Assembly: GCA_964630665.1 (NCBI GenBank)
Contig: CAZVVN010000001.1
Coordinates: forward strand, 1-64,000
DNA from: UBA9619 sp964630665
Lineage (GTDB): Bacteria; Pseudomonadota; Gammaproteobacteria; Arenicellales; UBA868
Length of the DNA: 64,000 nt
Reading direction: 5' to 3'
Shown here: in pieces, positions 45,471 to 54,380 of the stretch
Layout of the letters: every line of letters starts with the position of its first letter
Numbering within the stretch: the first letter of the stretch is position 1
The notes under the pieces: model-generated
Told to the model about the DNA's origin: nothing
What the model saw: the letters and a program-made list of their open reading frames with translations, nothing else
Database searches by the model: none
Translations under genes and position numbers: made by a program

Positions 45471-46321
45471 GGCCTTGGATCGAGCCCCTCGCCGGCCGTT
45501 ACCTGCACCTCGAGATCGGTGGCAGGCACCAGCGGCTGTACTACGAAGAAGCAGGGCAGGGCATACCGCTGGTTTGCTTGCACACGGCAGGATCCGATGG
45601 CCGCCAGTATCGGGGGCTGCTCAACGATGCCGCTGTGACTGCCGATTTCAGGGTCATCGTCTTCGACATGCCCTGGCACGGCAAGTCGTCACCGCCGGAG
45701 GGTTGGCAGGACGAGGAATACCGACTCACGACGCCCGCCTACACCGACATGATCATGACTGTGTGCCGGGCTCTGGAGCTCGATCAGCCAGTCGTGATGG
45801 GTTGTTCGATCGGTGGCCGGGTGGTGCTCAATCTCGCTCTTGAGCACGCCGAGGAACTGCGGGCAGTCATCGGCTTGCAGTCGTCCGGTCATGTCGACCC
45901 CTATTACGACATCAAGTGGTTGCATCATCCCGATGTGCACAGCGGTGAGGTTTGTGCTGGTTACGTCTACGGCCTGGTCGCACCGCAGAGTCCGGAAGCC
46001 GATCGCTGGGAGACCCTGTGGCATTACACCCAGAGCGGGCCCGGTGTATTCAAAGGTGACCTGCACTTCTATATGATCGATGGTGACATCCGTGACAAGG
46101 TCAGCGCGATCGATACTCGAGAGTGTCCGGTCTACCTGCTGACGGGTGAATATGACTACTCCTGTTCGCCCGCGCACACCCGCTCCACAGCAGCCAGGAT
46201 CGAAGGTGCCGAGGTGACGATCATGGACGAGCTGGGGCATTTCCCGATGAGCGAGAACCCGGCACAGTTCCGCCGCTACCTTCAGCCGGTTTTGCAACAA
46301 ATTCTGGTAGCGGACGAGTGA
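45467..46321 (+). CDS. Alpha/beta hydrolase
   Basis: 284 residues. The nucleophile elbow is GCSIGG (about 111-116, Ser nucleophile), the acid is probably the Asp in LTGEYDYSC (about 226) and the His is in LGHFPMSENP (about 256). The oxyanion HTAGSDGR segment and DMPWHGKS are in the expected places. The family covers esterases, lactonases and C-C hydrolases; the sequence alone does not choose. It starts inside the stop codon of the SCP2-like gene, so the two are coupled. Confidence 0.88.
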   Translation: MRPWIEPLAGRYLHLEIGGRHQRLYYEEAGQGIPLVCLHTAGSDGRQYRGLLNDAAVTADFRVIVFDMPWHGKSSPPEGWQDEEYRLTTPAYTDMIMTVCRALELDQPVVMGCSIGGRVVLNLALEHAEELRAVIGLQSSGHVDPYYDIKWLHHPDVHSGEVCAGYVYGLVAPQSPEADRWETLWHYTQSGPGVFKGDLHFYMIDGDIRDKVSAIDTRECPVYLLTGEYDYSCSPAHTRSTAARIEGAEVTIMDELGHFPMSENPAQFRRYLQPVLQQILVADE

Positions 46322-46385
46322 AGCGGCCGGCCCCGTTACACCGCGGTCCTTTGAACCCATCGCTGGGTTACCTTTGCTTTAGTCC

Positions 46386-47273
46386 ATGACTGTCGCAAAC
46401 CGCATTGGCTTCATCGGACTGGGTGTCATGGGGGAGCCGATGTGTCGCAACCTGTCGCTGAAATCTGGTTGTACGGTAAGCGCATTTGATGTGCGTGCAG
46501 AGCCGCTGGCACGCCTGGCAGAGGCCGGAGTCAGAACGGCTGATTCCGTTGCTGAGGTGGCTGATGCGGATATCGTTTTTCTATCACTTCCCACTGGCCA
46601 GGTCGTGCGTGAGGTGTGCCTGGAGGCAGAACCGTTGGTCGAACAGGTGCGATCTGGTGCTACGGTCGTCGATCTGGGAACCTCTCCCGTGGCACTGGCC
46701 CGGGAACTGGAAGGCCAGTTTGCCGCACGTGATGTTGCGTTTGCCGATGCACCTGTAGCCAGGACCCGAAGTGCCGCAGTGTCTGGCACCCTGAGCATCA
46801 TGGTGGGTAGCCGGCGGGAAGTCTTCGATGACATCGAACCTCTGCTGCACCTGATGGGTGAGGAGGTTACCTACTGCGGTGCTGCCGGTATGGGTCAGTT
46901 GGTGAAGATCATGAACAACATGGTCCTGTTTCAGACTGTGGCTGCACTGGCCGAGGCACTGACTATAGGGCAGCGGGCAGGGATGGAGGGTGACCGGTTG
47001 TTCAGTGTTCTGAGCAAAGGTTCGGCAGACAGTTTTGCGCTTCGCAATCACGGCATGAGGGCGATGTTGCCGGCGAGCTTTCCGACCGATGCTTTTCCTG
47101 CCACCTATGCCCGCAAAGATCTCGACTACGCGTTGGAGCTTGCCCAGCAGGTCGGGCTGGACGCCGCTGGTGCTGAACTGGTCCGCGAGCGGTTGGACCG
47201 AGCTATAGAAGCCGGTTACGGGGAGAACTATTTTCCGGTGCTGTTGCGCATTCTCGAGGCATCACAAACGTGA
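46386..47273 (+). CDS. NAD(P)-dependent beta-hydroxyacid dehydrogenase (3-hydroxyisobutyrate dehydrogenase family)
   Basis: 295 residues. The N-terminal Rossmann motif is IGFIGLGVMGEPMCRNL (about 7-23). The substrate-binding segment is VARTRSAAVSGTLSIMVGS, where the family usually has DAPVSGG, so Arg-Thr-Arg here is unusual. The catalytic Lys is in LVKIMNNMV (about 175). Family members reduce or oxidise 3-hydroxyisobutyrate, tartronate semialdehyde or 2-hydroxymethylglutarate. With the lyase next to it, a route resembling 2-hydroxymethylglutarate/dimethylmalate metabolism is conceivable but not shown. Confidence 0.85.
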   Translation: MTVANRIGFIGLGVMGEPMCRNLSLKSGCTVSAFDVRAEPLARLAEAGVRTADSVAEVADADIVFLSLPTGQVVREVCLEAEPLVEQVRSGATVVDLGTSPVALARELEGQFAARDVAFADAPVARTRSAAVSGTLSIMVGSRREVFDDIEPLLHLMGEEVTYCGAAGMGQLVKIMNNMVLFQTVAALAEALTIGQRAGMEGDRLFSVLSKGSADSFALRNHGMRAMLPASFPTDAFPATYARKDLDYALELAQQVGLDAAGAELVRERLDRAIEAGYGENYFPVLLRILEASQT

Positions 47274-47431
47274 GTTCCTGGTCGCTGTGGCGTGTGCAAT
47301 GGTCTGGCTCGCCGGTTGACTCCTGCAGGTCTCCTTGTCACCGGACTCCGCTGAATCGATTAGACTGCTTTGGATGAACTTGCCTTCGGCCACTATGCCG
47401 GGGCACATCAGTTAGCGACAGGTAAGAAAGC

Positions 47432-48307
47432 ATGACTGACAAGAAACGCCGAGGTCTTCGCCAGCGACTTGCAGCAGGAGAATTCATTGCAGCGCCTGGT
47501 GTGTTTGACTTGATTTCCGCCCGGATCGCCGACCGCCTCGAATTTCCGGCACTCTATATGACCGGATATGGTGTCGTCGCATCCAGCCTCGGGCTGCCCG
47601 ATGCGGGACTTGCCGGTTACAGTGAGATGGTCGAGCGGGTCGGCAGGATCGCATCGGCAACTCGCACACCGTTGATCGCAGATGCGGATACCGGTTACGG
47701 GGGACTGCTCAACGTCGATCATACTGTCCGAGGATATGAGCAGGCCGGTGCTAGCGGTATACAGCTAGAAGATCAGGTCTCGCCAAAGAAGTGCGGGCAC
47801 ACACCCGGGCGCCGAGTTATTCCCTGCGGCGAGATGGTCTCAAAGATCAAGGTCGCCCTTGCTGCGCGCGAGTCCGAGGACTTCCTGATCATCGCACGGA
47901 CCGACGCCCGCACAGGATACGGGCTGCCTGATGCGATCTGTCGGGGCCAGGCTTTTGCCGATGCTGGTGCGGATATCGTTTTCGTCGAGGCGCCCGAAAC
48001 TGTAGACGAGATGGTTGAGATCGGCCGGAGTATCGATAAGCCACTGCTGGCTAATATCGTCGTCGGTGGCAGTACGCCTTTGCTGTCCGTCAACGAGCTC
48101 GCAGATATCGGCTACCAGCTGGCGATCTTTCCAGGCACTGCGTTCCTGGCGATGGGTGCTGCGGTAGAGTCGGTATACACGCATATCCGATCCACCGGCT
48201 CCACGGCTGGCCTTGACACAGCGCTGTACGATTTTCAGGCATTCAATTGCCTGATGGGTTTTGAGAAGGTCTGGGCATTTGAGGAGGCCTGGCAGAGTCG
48301 AGACTGA
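47432..48307 (+). CDS. Isocitrate lyase / PEP mutase superfamily lyase
   Basis: 291 residues. The active-site loop is QVSPKKCGHTPGR (about 111-123), which has the KKCGH signature of lyases such as methylisocitrate and dimethylmalate lyase, not PEP mutase. Metal-binding acids are in DADTGYGG (about 88) and QLEDQ, and IIARTDAR is the expected strand. Length matches the 2-methylisocitrate lyase and 2,3-dimethylmalate lyase group. CAGGTAAGAAAG before the ATG is a fair ribosome site. It lies 158 bases after the dehydrogenase and on the same strand. The substrate is uncertain. Confidence 0.86.
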   Translation: MTDKKRRGLRQRLAAGEFIAAPGVFDLISARIADRLEFPALYMTGYGVVASSLGLPDAGLAGYSEMVERVGRIASATRTPLIADADTGYGGLLNVDHTVRGYEQAGASGIQLEDQVSPKKCGHTPGRRVIPCGEMVSKIKVALAARESEDFLIIARTDARTGYGLPDAICRGQAFADAGADIVFVEAPETVDEMVEIGRSIDKPLLANIVVGGSTPLLSVNELADIGYQLAIFPGTAFLAMGAAVESVYTHIRSTGSTAGLDTALYDFQAFNCLMGFEKVWAFEEAWQSRD

Positions 48308-48513
48308 AAGCGAGTTTTGATTGATTCGTAATCTTCTAGACCGTCAGTAAGCGAGCATCCTGAGGAAGATAATTGCACGGTAGTGAAGTGTCGGTGTTAT
48401 GATTGCGCCGGGTTGAACGAGTCCCGTTTAAGTGTCCTAGAGGGTAGAACAAAGAGGAGGAGAGCGAGTTCGCGTGGCAGCGCTGTTCGCTGGTTGCGGG
48501 GGCCCAACCTACG

Positions 48514-49509
48514 ATGGCGAAGCTTCTTGAAGTCAGGAACCTGACGACTCAGTTTTTTACTTCAGCGGGCACAGTACAGGCCGTTGACGATGTCTCATTC
48601 GATATCGATGAGGGTGAGACTGTGGCTGTGGTAGGCGAATCCGGCTGTGGCAAGTCGGTCAGTGCCCTGTCGATCCTCAGGTTGATCCCGTGGCCACCCG
48701 GCAAGATCGTTGGGGGCACTATTCATTTTCTCGAACAAGACCTGCTGGCGCTCAGCGATGAAGAGATTCGCAAGATCCGCGGCCGCCAGATCAGCATGGT
48801 GTTCCAGGAACCGATGACTTCGCTGAATCCTGTCCTGTCGATCGGTCGGCAGTTGACCGAGACGATGGAACACCACCTAGGGCTTTCTGCCGAAAAAGCT
48901 CATCAACGAGCAGCAGAGTTGCTGACCATGGTCGGAATTTCCGAGCCCGAAAGGCGGCTTAGCCAGTTCCCCCATCATTTGAGCGGGGGTATGCGTCAGC
49001 GGGTCATGATTGCGCTGGCATTGAGTTGCGAGCCCAAGCTGATCATCGCCGACGAACCGACCACAGCACTCGATGTCACGATCCAGGCCCAGATCCTGGA
49101 ACTGATGAAAGACCTGACCAAACAGTTGGGTGTCGCGCTGATTGTGATTACCCACAACCTCGGTGTGGTTGCCCGCTATGCCGACCGGGTGAATGTGATG
49201 TATGCCGGGAAGATGATCGAGATGGGGCGGGCGCGGCAGATCTATCACGATCCGCACCATCCCTATACGCTGGGCCTGCTGGCCTCGGTACCCCGCATGG
49301 ACCAACCGCGAGGCAACCGACTGGTTCCGATCGAGGGCCAACCACCGGATTTAACTCGGCTCGATCAAGGCTGTGCGTTCCGGCCGCGTTGCGCTTTCAC
49401 CGTTGACCGCTGCGCCAGCGAAGTTCCAGCGCTTGAACTTATTGACGACAGTCATTCGGCGGCGTGCTGGCGGGTTGGCGAACTTGGCACCCTGAAAGCA
49501 GCGTCATGA
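48514..49509 (+). CDS. Oligopeptide/dipeptide-type ABC transporter ATPase, DppD type
   Basis: 331 residues. Walker A GESGCGKSV (about 41-49), Q-loop FQEPMTSLNP, signature HLSGGMRQRVMIALAL (about 154-169), Walker B LIIADEPTTALD and switch ITHNLGVVA. The C-terminal extension carries the peptide-transporter Cys cluster (CAFRPRCAFTVDRC), which in this family binds an Fe-S cluster or metal. It is the first gene of a five-gene importer. The unusual order (ATPases before binding protein) still keeps all five subunits. Confidence 0.93.
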   Translation: MAKLLEVRNLTTQFFTSAGTVQAVDDVSFDIDEGETVAVVGESGCGKSVSALSILRLIPWPPGKIVGGTIHFLEQDLLALSDEEIRKIRGRQISMVFQEPMTSLNPVLSIGRQLTETMEHHLGLSAEKAHQRAAELLTMVGISEPERRLSQFPHHLSGGMRQRVMIALALSCEPKLIIADEPTTALDVTIQAQILELMKDLTKQLGVALIVITHNLGVVARYADRVNVMYAGKMIEMGRARQIYHDPHHPYTLGLLASVPRMDQPRGNRLVPIEGQPPDLTRLDQGCAFRPRCAFTVDRCASEVPALELIDDSHSAACWRVGELGTLKAAS

Positions 49510-50534
49510 TGTCCGCTGCCAGTCCAGACGCGGTGGCCCGGGGCGGTAACGGGGGATCCCACGATCTGCTTCTGCAGATTCGTGATCTCAAGATGTACTT
49601 CCCGGTCACCGAAGGGACTATCGTTCAGAGGGTTGTTGCCCAGGTCAAGGCAGTCGATGGAATCTCGTTGGAAATCAAGAAAGGAGAGACACTGGGCTTG
49701 GTTGGCGAATCCGGTTGTGGCAAGACCACGGTTGGGCGCTGCATCCTGCAGCTGGAACGGGCGACCGAAGGGGAGATCAGGTTTGAAGGACAAGACCTTA
49801 CCCGACTTAACCAGAAGGAACTGGTACCCGTGCGGGAGAAGATTCAGGTCATCTTTCAGGATCCCTACAGTTCACTCAACCCGCGGATGAAGATCGGCGC
49901 CATGCTTGACGAGCCTATGCGCGTCCACAGCATTATTCCTGATCCAGTCAAACGCAAGGAGAGGGTCCGTGAACTCCTTTCCGTGTGCGGGCTCGATCCG
50001 AAGTTTGCCGATCGCTATCCACACGAGATGAGCGGCGGACAACGCCAGCGGGTTGGCATCGCTCGGGCACTGGCGCTGGATCCAGATTTTATTATCTGCG
50101 ATGAGGCCGTATCGGCGCTGGACGTTTCGATCCAGGCGCAGGTTATCAATCTGCTTGAGGACCTGCGTGAGGAGTTCGACCTGACCTATCTCTTTATTGC
50201 CCACGACCTGAGCGTGGTTCGCCACATCTCAAACCGCGTGGCCGTGATGTACCTGGGTAATTTGGTTGAACTCGCCGATGGGGATGAGTTGTTTGATAAC
50301 CCCACACATCCTTACACCCGTGCCTTGCTCGATGCAGTACCGATTCCCGATCCCTTGGTCGAGGATGAGCGGCAACATAAGGTGATCGAGGGCGAGGTTC
50401 CAAGCCCGATAAATCCCCCCAGTGGTTGTGTTTTTCACCCCCGGTGTCCACTGGCGGTAGACACTTGCCGGACTTCGGTGCCAAAATCCCGCGAGACAGT
50501 CAAAGGACACCATGTTGCCTGTACACAGGTATGA
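49506..50534 (+). CDS. Oligopeptide/dipeptide-type ABC transporter ATPase, DppF type
   Basis: 342 residues from ATG 49506, which overlaps the stop of the preceding ATPase (ATGA). A start 42 bases earlier would lie within that gene. Walker A GESGCGKTT (about 70), signature EMSGGQRQRVGIARAL (about 175), Walker B IICDEAVSALD (Ala-Val in place of the common Pro-Thr) and switch IAHDLSVV. The terminal CVFHPRCPLAVDTC cluster matches the DppD partner. The pair forms a heterodimeric motor. Confidence 0.93.
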   Translation: MMSAASPDAVARGGNGGSHDLLLQIRDLKMYFPVTEGTIVQRVVAQVKAVDGISLEIKKGETLGLVGESGCGKTTVGRCILQLERATEGEIRFEGQDLTRLNQKELVPVREKIQVIFQDPYSSLNPRMKIGAMLDEPMRVHSIIPDPVKRKERVRELLSVCGLDPKFADRYPHEMSGGQRQRVGIARALALDPDFIICDEAVSALDVSIQAQVINLLEDLREEFDLTYLFIAHDLSVVRHISNRVAVMYLGNLVELADGDELFDNPTHPYTRALLDAVPIPDPLVEDERQHKVIEGEVPSPINPPSGCVFHPRCPLAVDTCRTSVPKSRETVKGHHVACTQV

Positions 50535-50686
50535 TGTCTCAGACTGTGGTATAACCAGATTCTGGTCAGGTTTTGATCGGAAACGACCTGGTGAAGTCGC
50601 TCGAATAGTTGGTTTTTGACAATTTGAGGGGTGATTGAACCGGGCAATGTGAAACTGACTATTCATCACAAGGAGGATTTCACGAC

Positions 50687-52297
50687 ATGAAGCCACGCAT
50701 TTTTAAGACCTTTGTAATTGCACTCGCCGGTCTTGTGCTGTCATCGGCAGGTGCGCTGACTGCGTCTGCAGCAACGCCTAAGAAAGGGGGTATTCTCAAT
50801 TTTGTTGTGGGCAGCAAGATCCCATCCTACGACGGACATATTGAGTCTACTTTCGGGATGATTCACCCGATTCGACCCTTTTACAGTCTGCTCTTTCGAG
50901 TCAACCCGGACAACCCGGCCGACCCCACTGACTTTCTGTGCGATGTTTGCGAAGGCAGTGTTCCGGAAGGGGCAAAGGGTGGGACCGAATACACTTTCAA
51001 AATTCGAAAGGGCCTCCAGTTCCATAATGGCGCACCACTGAATGCGCACGATGTCAAGGCGACGTTTGACAAGATCATTTTTCCGCCTGAAGGTGTGCCC
51101 AGTAATCGAAAGGCAATGTTCAGGATGGTCGACTCAATTGTCGTTACCGATGATCACACTATTGTGTTCACGCTGAAATTTCCATCGGGTGCGTTCATTC
51201 CTGCAATGGGGATGCCATTCAATTTTATTTACAGCAAGAAAGATCTTGATGACCACGGTTACGAATGGCACAAGAAGAATATCAATGGCTCAGGCGCGTT
51301 TGTTTTTGTAGAGCACGTGGCGGGTTCGCACGTCTCAGGCAAGCGTAACCCGAACTACCATCATGATGGCAAGCCTTATCTGGATGGTTTCAAGGCGATT
51401 TCAGCACCGAAAATGTCTGTGCGCCTGCAGGCTATTCGTGGCGACAGGGCGGCCATCGAATTCCGCGGTTTTCCGCCCAAGGCGCGGGATGATTTGGTCA
51501 ATGCTCTGGGTGATGAGATCACAGTACAGGAAAGCGACTGGAACTGTGCGTTGATGTTTACCACCAATGCCAGACGAAAACCATTTGACGATCCGCGGGT
51601 ACGTCGAGCTCTGACGCTGGCAGTAGACCGGTACGAAGCGTCACAATACCTGGCGAATATCGCCATTGTGAAGACGGTTGGCGGTATTGTTTTTCCATCG
51701 CATCCGCTGGCGGCAACTGCGGAAGAGTTACAGGCAATGCCTGGCTTCGCGAAAGATATCGAGGCCAGTCGTGCGGAAGCACGGGCGCTCCTGAAGGAAG
51801 CCGGTGCCGAAGGCATCGAGTTCGATTTCAATAATCGCGGTGTTGACCAACCTTATAAGGTGGTCGGGACCTGGCTGGTCGACCAGTGGCGTCAGGTTGG
51901 CCTGAAGCCGATTCAGCGGGTCCAGCCATCTCCACAGTTCTATGCCACGCTCCGCAAAAAGCATGACTTCGACGTATCAGTTGATTTCAACTGCCAGTCG
52001 ATTGTGAACCCGATTGCTGATGTCACAAAATTCCTCTGCAGTGCCGGCAACCACTATTCGGGCTGTGAGAATCCGAAACTGGACGAGATTTATGATCGTC
52101 TGCTTCGGGCTGAATCTCAGGACCAACAGCGGGTGATTATGCGAGAGTTTGAGAGGGAGGCGTTCGATACGGGAGGCACAGCCTTGACACTGTGGTGGTA
52201 TAAGATCAATCCCCACCGCTCGTATGTCAAAGGATGGAAAATCGCCCCCAGCCACTACCTGAACCAGTCCTTGGACCAGATTTGGCTGGATAAATAA
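50687..52297 (+). CDS. ABC transporter solute-binding protein, family 5
   Basis: Periplasmic receptor, 536 residues. Sec signal peptide FVIALAGLVLSSAGALTASA with cleavage near residue 27-28. The mature part begins ATPKKGGILNFVVG. GTEYTFKIRKGLQFHNGAPLN is the characteristic SBP_bac_5 strand-loop, and the chain ends with the usual long C-terminal lobe. CAAGGAGGA before the ATG is a strong ribosome site. Peptides, opines, nickel or sugars are all possible ligands for this fold. The surrounding catabolic enzymes favour a small organic acid or conjugate over peptides. Confidence 0.92.
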   Translation: MKPRIFKTFVIALAGLVLSSAGALTASAATPKKGGILNFVVGSKIPSYDGHIESTFGMIHPIRPFYSLLFRVNPDNPADPTDFLCDVCEGSVPEGAKGGTEYTFKIRKGLQFHNGAPLNAHDVKATFDKIIFPPEGVPSNRKAMFRMVDSIVVTDDHTIVFTLKFPSGAFIPAMGMPFNFIYSKKDLDDHGYEWHKKNINGSGAFVFVEHVAGSHVSGKRNPNYHHDGKPYLDGFKAISAPKMSVRLQAIRGDRAAIEFRGFPPKARDDLVNALGDEITVQESDWNCALMFTTNARRKPFDDPRVRRALTLAVDRYEASQYLANIAIVKTVGGIVFPSHPLAATAEELQAMPGFAKDIEASRAEARALLKEAGAEGIEFDFNNRGVDQPYKVVGTWLVDQWRQVGLKPIQRVQPSPQFYATLRKKHDFDVSVDFNCQSIVNPIADVTKFLCSAGNHYSGCENPKLDEIYDRLLRAESQDQQRVIMREFEREAFDTGGTALTLWWYKINPHRSYVKGWKIAPSHYLNQSLDQIWLDK

Positions 52298-52350
52298 ATC
52301 CAGAAGCAGGTTCAATCCACGCCCGCTGTTATGCGTGAAATGTAAACATC

Positions 52351-52374
52351 GCCCGCCGCCGGAAGGCGGCGGGC
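52351..52374 (+). promoter_or_regulatory. Perfect 10-bp GC hairpin after the binding-protein gene
   Basis: GCCCGCCGCC (52351-52360), tetraloop GGAA, GGCGGCGGGC (52365-52374), then GCTATTCTTTT. The short U-rich tail suggests partial termination or mRNA stabilisation between the binding protein and the permease genes, raising binding-protein yield. It repeats the layout of the hairpin at 31740-31760. Confidence 0.65.
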
Positions 52375-52399
52375 GCTATTCTTTTACCCACCGGTAGCC

Positions 52400-53371
52400 T
52401 TGCACAAATATATCGTCAAACGTCTGCTGCTGATGCTTCCGACACTGGCGGGAGCGGCGGTACTGGTTTTCTTTCTGTTACGAGCGATACCCGGTGACGT
52501 GTGCGAGGTGCGCCTCGCCGGTTCCGGGCTCTACGTCGACGAGGCCGAGATTCAACTCTGTCGTGAGAAGCTCGGTCTGGCAAAGCCTTTGATCGTCCAG
52601 TTTTTTGATTTTATTACCGGCTATTTTACCTGGGATCTCGGTGACTCCATGTGGACGGGAAAACCCGTCACTGAAGAGATTGGCATCAGGTTTCCCCTTT
52701 CCTTGCAGGTCGCAATCATGGCGACGGTGGTTGCGGTGGTGTTTGCCATTCCCCTGGGCGCAATATCCGCCATCAAGCAGGATACGTGGATTGACTACGT
52801 TGTGCGGACTTTCAGTATTGCAGGCATTGCAATGCCGTCATTCTGGCTGGGCATTCTGATTATCTTGGGCCTGCTGATCGGCACCCAGTATTTTTTTGGC
52901 ACGCCATGGATGCCGCCGATCGACTATGTGTCGCTTTTTCAGGATCCAATGAGAAACTTGTCGCAGCTGATCTGGCCAGCGGTTGCAACGGGCTATCGCT
53001 ATTCAGCGGTTGCCACGCGTATGACCCGTTCAGCCCTGCTGGAGGTTCTGCGGGAAGACTATATCCGCACCGCACGGGCCAAGGGCATGGTCGAGAAAAT
53101 CATCATCAACCGACATGCGTTGAAGAACTCAATGTTACCGGTACTGACGATCATCGGTATTGAATTTGCTTTCCTGATGGGCGGGCTGGTCGTTACCGAG
53201 CAGGTATTCAATCTGAACGGGATTGGCAAACTTTTTGTGGAATCGGTGCAGGCCCAGGATTTTGCCATGACCCAGCAGCTCGTTATGCTGGTGGTGCTTA
53301 TCGCCGTATTGACCAATTTAGTTGTTGACCTTGTATACGCCTGGCTCGATCCGAGGATCCGTTACGGCTGA
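52400..53371 (+). CDS. ABC transporter permease, DppB type
   Basis: 323 residues from TTG 52400 (MHKYIVKRLLLMLPTLAGAA), the standard start of DppB/OppB proteins. A six-helix BPD core follows a first helix and a periplasmic loop. The EAA motif is LEVLREDYIRTARAKGMVEK (about 214-233), as expected for this family. It is one of two membrane subunits of the importer. No better ATG start exists, because the next Met would remove part of the first helix. Confidence 0.92.
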   Translation: MHKYIVKRLLLMLPTLAGAAVLVFFLLRAIPGDVCEVRLAGSGLYVDEAEIQLCREKLGLAKPLIVQFFDFITGYFTWDLGDSMWTGKPVTEEIGIRFPLSLQVAIMATVVAVVFAIPLGAISAIKQDTWIDYVVRTFSIAGIAMPSFWLGILIILGLLIGTQYFFGTPWMPPIDYVSLFQDPMRNLSQLIWPAVATGYRYSAVATRMTRSALLEVLREDYIRTARAKGMVEKIIINRHALKNSMLPVLTIIGIEFAFLMGGLVVTEQVFNLNGIGKLFVESVQAQDFAMTQQLVMLVVLIAVLTNLVVDLVYAWLDPRIRYG

Positions 53372-53381
53372 AATCTCCAAA

Positions 53382-54269
53382 ATGGCAGCAATCGACCAGA
53401 CAATCGAAATCGGTGATCTGCAAAAGCCTTGGTATCAACGGTTATTTGAAATGGCCCGGCACCAGCCGCTGGGAACTGCTGGTGGTCTGGTTGTCATATT
53501 GATGGTGTTGGCGGCTGTTTTTGCCAATTTTCTGTCTCCTTATGATCCCGAGGCGGCTTCCTGGAAGCACCAGCTCTCGCCCCCTGACGCAGAATACTGG
53601 CTTGGTACCGATGCCTTCGGTCGCGACATTCTGACCCGGATTATTTTCGGGGCCCGGACGGCACTCTTTGTTGGTTTTACAGCCGCTTTCGTGGGATCGA
53701 CCTGTGGCCTCATCCTGGGGGTTGCAAGTGCCTACTTCGGCGGCCGTTTTGATATTATTGTCCAGCGCCTGGTCGATATCGTGATGGCTTTTCCGCTCAT
53801 CGTCCTGGCCCTGGCTGTTGTGGCGACACTGGGTACCGGCACAGTCAACGTGATCATCGCAATTACGATCCCATTTATTCCGCAGTGCGCCCGGGTGGTC
53901 CGCTCCAGTGCACTGGCGATTCGTGAAATGCCGTACGTCGATGCCGCTCGGGCACTCGGCTATGGCCACCTGCGAATCATCATGCGCCACATGGTGCCCA
54001 ACGTCATGGCACCGTATCTGATCATGTTGACCACTTTCGTCGGGCAGGCCATTCTGCTGGAGGCTTCTTTGTCTTATCTCGGCATGGGTGTGCAAGAACC
54101 CACACCGGCCTGGGGGCTGATGCTCCAGGGCGGTGCCGAAGAGTTCGCTGAGAGCGCCCCGTGGGTGCCGATTTTCCCCGGGCTGGCAATCACGCTGGCC
54201 GTGTTTGGGTTTAACCTGTTCGGTGACGCTCTGCGGGATGTCCTCGATCCCAGGCTGCGCTCTCGTTAG
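53382..54269 (+). CDS. ABC transporter permease, DppC type
   Basis: 295 residues from ATG 53382, 10 bases after the DppB-type stop; an earlier in-frame start at 53322 overlaps that gene by 50 bases. The first helix is GTAGGLVVILMVLAAVFANF, followed by LSPYDPEA, the DppC signature, and HQLSPPDAEYWLGTDAFGRD. The EAA motif is PYVDAARALGYGHLRIIMRH (about 185-204). It completes the five-subunit importer. Confidence 0.93.
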   Translation: MAAIDQTIEIGDLQKPWYQRLFEMARHQPLGTAGGLVVILMVLAAVFANFLSPYDPEAASWKHQLSPPDAEYWLGTDAFGRDILTRIIFGARTALFVGFTAAFVGSTCGLILGVASAYFGGRFDIIVQRLVDIVMAFPLIVLALAVVATLGTGTVNVIIAITIPFIPQCARVVRSSALAIREMPYVDAARALGYGHLRIIMRHMVPNVMAPYLIMLTTFVGQAILLEASLSYLGMGVQEPTPAWGLMLQGGAEEFAESAPWVPIFPGLAITLAVFGFNLFGDALRDVLDPRLRSR

Positions 54270-54380
54270 TTCGAATTTTCCTGGAAGCTCCGGATTGCAC
54301 TGCTCTGCCGGTGAGCAGGTTCAACGGCTGTTGAGATCCGACCGGCGATTTTTTGATCTGACAGATACCGGAATCTTTCA

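Noticed and set aside
53442..54095. Minus-strand frame of 217 residues inside the DppC-type permease
   Set aside because: Antisense to a convincing membrane protein, with His/Gln-rich composition typical of a shadow of hydrophobic codons.
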